Below, piece by piece: positions 5,595 to 7,126 of a stretch of 7,126 nt of DNA. Numbering within the stretch: position 1 is the first letter of the stretch; each line of letters starts with the position of its first letter. The position numbers and the translations under genes were made by a program. Location: NCBI GenBank assembly GCA_023251335.1, contig JAHEZA010000121.1:1-7126 (forward strand), in the 5' to 3' direction. The DNA is from Chitinophagaceae bacterium (lineage in GTDB: Bacteria; Bacteroidota; Bacteroidia; Chitinophagales; Chitinophagaceae). The notes under the pieces were generated by a model. The model was not told the DNA's origin, did no database searches, and saw only the letters and a list, made by a program, of their open reading frames with translations.

Positions 5595-6860
5595 ATGAAG
5601 AAAATTACAAGAATCCAACTTTCCACCATGATGTTTCTTGAGTTCTTTGTCTGGGGCGCATGGTTTGTTACACTTGGCACATTTCTGATAAATAACCTTA
5701 ATGCGAGTGGCGCGGAAACCGGAGCAGTATTTTCTACACAATCTTGGGGCGCTATCATTGCTCCGTTCATAATTGGCTTAATTGCAGACAGGTATTTTAA
5801 TGCGGAAAAGATTCTTGGCTTATTACATCTCGTAGGTGCTTTGCTTATGTACCAGATGTTTAAAGCTCCAGGCGTAGCGGTTTTTTATCCTTATGCATTA
5901 GGATACATGATATTATTTATGCCTACATTGGCCCTCGTTAATTCTATTTCGTTTAACCAGATGGAAGATACTGAAAAAGAATTTCCTCCCGTACGGGTAT
6001 GGGGAACCATTGGCTGGATAGTTGCGGGTCTGGCGATTAGCTTTGTTTTTTTATGGGATTCGCCGGAAAACGTAAAAGCAGGTTTAATGAAAAATACTTT
6101 TCTATTAGCCTCAATTGCTTCCTTAGTTTTAGGTTTGTTCAGTTTCACCTTGCCAAAAACACCTCCCAAGGTAGATAAGGGAGCCAAAGTGAGAATTTCC
6201 GAAATATTAGGCTTTGACGCCATTAAATTATTAAAGGATAAAAATTTTCTGATATTTTTTATTGCTTCCATTTTAATATGTATTCCGCTTGCATTTTATT
6301 ACCAGTATGCCAACCCTTTTCTTATCGATACCGGCATGGCTAACACTACTGCAAAAATGACTATGGGCCAGATTTTCGAAGTATTTTTTCTACTAATGCT
6401 CCCTTTCATTTTCAAAAAGTTTGGGTTTAAAATAACGATCATGGCTGGTATGCTGGCCTGGTCCGTACGATATGCATTATTTGCCTATGGAAATGCGGGC
6501 GACCTTACGTTTATGCTGATAATCGGAATTATTTTACACGGAATTTGCTATGATTTCTTTTTTGTATCGGGACAGATTTATACCGATGCTAAAGCTGGTC
6601 CTAAATTTAAAAGCGCCGCCCAAGGATTAATTACATTAGCCACTTACGGCGTGGGCATGTTGATAGGATTTGAAGTTGCCGGAATGATAAAAGATAATTA
6701 TACCACCACTTCAATTGTGAATGGTGTTTCTACTGTTGTGTCTGACTGGAAAATGATTTGGATTATTCCTTCCGGAATTGCACTGCTCGTATTTTTGTTA
6801 TTTGCATTTATATTTCATGATAAAAATGAAAAGCCTATTACTCAGAATTTGAATATTTAA
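5595..6860 (+). CDS. MFS permease, nucleoside:H+ symporter (NupG/XapB-like) family
   Basis: This 421-residue inner-membrane transporter has about twelve hydrophobic segments and is close to the length of E. coli NupG (418). The N-terminus MKKITRIQLSTMMFLEFFVWGAWFVTLG, the motif GLIADRYF after the second segment (61-68, the MFS loop 2-3 signature) and FPPVRVWGTIGWIVAG (130-145) match the nucleoside:H+ symporter family. A charged central loop (about 187-215) separates the two six-helix halves. Family members import nucleosides with protons, but many Bacteroidota paralogues sit beside sugar-processing genes and may carry other substrates. The five-base gap to the next gene, a Tat-exported sugar isomerase-like protein, points to a joint operon for a carbohydrate or nucleoside-derived compound. 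The exact substrate cannot be read from the sequence. The ATG at 5595 fits the family start. Confidence 0.88.
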   Translation: MKKITRIQLSTMMFLEFFVWGAWFVTLGTFLINNLNASGAETGAVFSTQSWGAIIAPFIIGLIADRYFNAEKILGLLHLVGALLMYQMFKAPGVAVFYPYALGYMILFMPTLALVNSISFNQMEDTEKEFPPVRVWGTIGWIVAGLAISFVFLWDSPENVKAGLMKNTFLLASIASLVLGLFSFTLPKTPPKVDKGAKVRISEILGFDAIKLLKDKNFLIFFIASILICIPLAFYYQYANPFLIDTGMANTTAKMTMGQIFEVFFLLMLPFIFKKFGFKITIMAGMLAWSVRYALFAYGNAGDLTFMLIIGIILHGICYDFFFVSGQIYTDAKAGPKFKSAAQGLITLATYGVGMLIGFEVAGMIKDNYTTTSIVNGVSTVVSDWKMIWIIPSGIALLVFLLFAFIFHDKNEKPITQNLNI

Positions 6861-6865
6861 TATTT

Positions 6866-7126
6866 ATGAAAAACAAACAATCGAGAAGAACACTCATAAA
6901 AAATCTTGCGTTGGGAGCTTCGGCACTCGCCATTACACCGGCTTCTGCACTGGCCTCTCTTAAGCAAGCAGAAACCAAAACTGAAAAAAAATTAAAATTG
7001 AAAGGCAATATCAATCACTCTGTTTCAAGATGGACATTCAATTATCTTTCGTTGGATGATTTGTGTAAAGCGGTAAAGGAAATTGGTTTCAACGCCATTG
7101 ATTTAGTTGGACCAAAAGATTGGCCG
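6866..7126 (+). CDS. Tat-exported sugar isomerase/epimerase, hydroxypyruvate isomerase-like TIM barrel (N-terminal part)
   Basis: The ATG at 6866 opens a frame that runs off the window end, showing 87 residues. The N-terminus has a twin-arginine signal: SRRTLIK at residues 6-12, then a hydrophobic, Ala-rich stretch and an Ala-x-Ala site (28-30) for probable cleavage after residue 30. A Lys-rich linker follows, then INHSVSRWTFNYLSLDDLCKA and VKEIGFNAIDLVGPKDWP, which I recognise as the start of the xylose isomerase-like TIM barrel of hydroxypyruvate isomerase-type proteins. The metal-binding Glu, Asp and His residues lie beyond the window. Tat export implies folding, perhaps with metal, before export to the periplasm, unlike the cytoplasmic E. 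coli Hyi. It starts five bases after the permease stop, so the two genes are likely co-transcribed. The reaction is unknown; sugar epimerisation or isomerisation is the safe description. Confidence 0.85.
   Translation, partial: MKNKQSRRTLIKNLALGASALAITPASALASLKQAETKTEKKLKLKGNINHSVSRWTFNYLSLDDLCKAVKEIGFNAIDLVGPKDWP

Noticed and set aside
5891..6271. 126-codon open frame on the minus strand inside the permease gene
   Set aside because: It is antisense to a clearly conserved membrane transporter and shows no recognisable domain; it looks like a by-product of the codon pattern on the other strand.

Overview
The window looks like a chromosomal segment of a gliding-type member of the Bacteroidota, plausibly a Chitinophagaceae relative (the family-level placement is inference). 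Supporting signs are the 3' end of gldN, a gene of the type IX secretion/gliding machinery restricted to this phylum; a LytTR response regulator paired with a PhxFN-type histidine kinase; start codons preceded by A/T-rich sequence rather than Shine-Dalgarno motifs; two good matches to the Bacteroidota -7 promoter element (TAnnTTTG); and low G+C content. No mobile element, CRISPR array, rRNA or tRNA was seen.

Layout. (1) 1-723: the C-terminal 240 residues of GldN on the + strand, closed by a strong, symmetrical (probably bidirectional) terminator at 745-773. (2) 880-1777, minus strand: trmB (tRNA m7G46 methyltransferase) followed one base later by a small Cys-rich DUF5522 protein, an apparent two-gene operon that converges on the same terminator. 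(3) 1778-1952: a divergent promoter region with one -7-like element for each direction and a perfect 9-bp direct repeat with a 12-bp spacer, the geometry used by LytTR-type regulators. (4) 1953-4971, + strand: a four-gene run encoding a LiaF-like membrane protein, a DUF4288 protein, a four-TM histidine kinase (TTG start) and a LytTR response regulator. The gaps are 33, 10 and 12 bases, so this reads as an envelope-stress signalling operon. (5) 4972-5594: 623 bases of very A+T-rich, T-skewed DNA without a convincing gene, holding a 12-bp direct repeat and a weak terminator-like hairpin. (6) 5595-7126, + strand: a NupG-type MFS permease, then five bases later a Tat-exported sugar isomerase/epimerase of the hydroxypyruvate isomerase type, cut by the window end.

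How the genes may work together. The LiaF-like protein, kinase and regulator resemble the LiaFSR logic of Firmicutes: a membrane accessory protein modulates a kinase that lacks an extracytoplasmic sensor. Here the output is a LytTR domain rather than a LuxR-type one, and a DUF4288 protein of unknown role is inserted. The repeat upstream of the first gene could be the autoregulatory site of that regulator. The permease and isomerase probably form a small uptake/catabolism unit for a sugar or nucleoside-like substrate. The most interesting part is the four-gene signalling module with its candidate operator; the rest is ordinary core genome.
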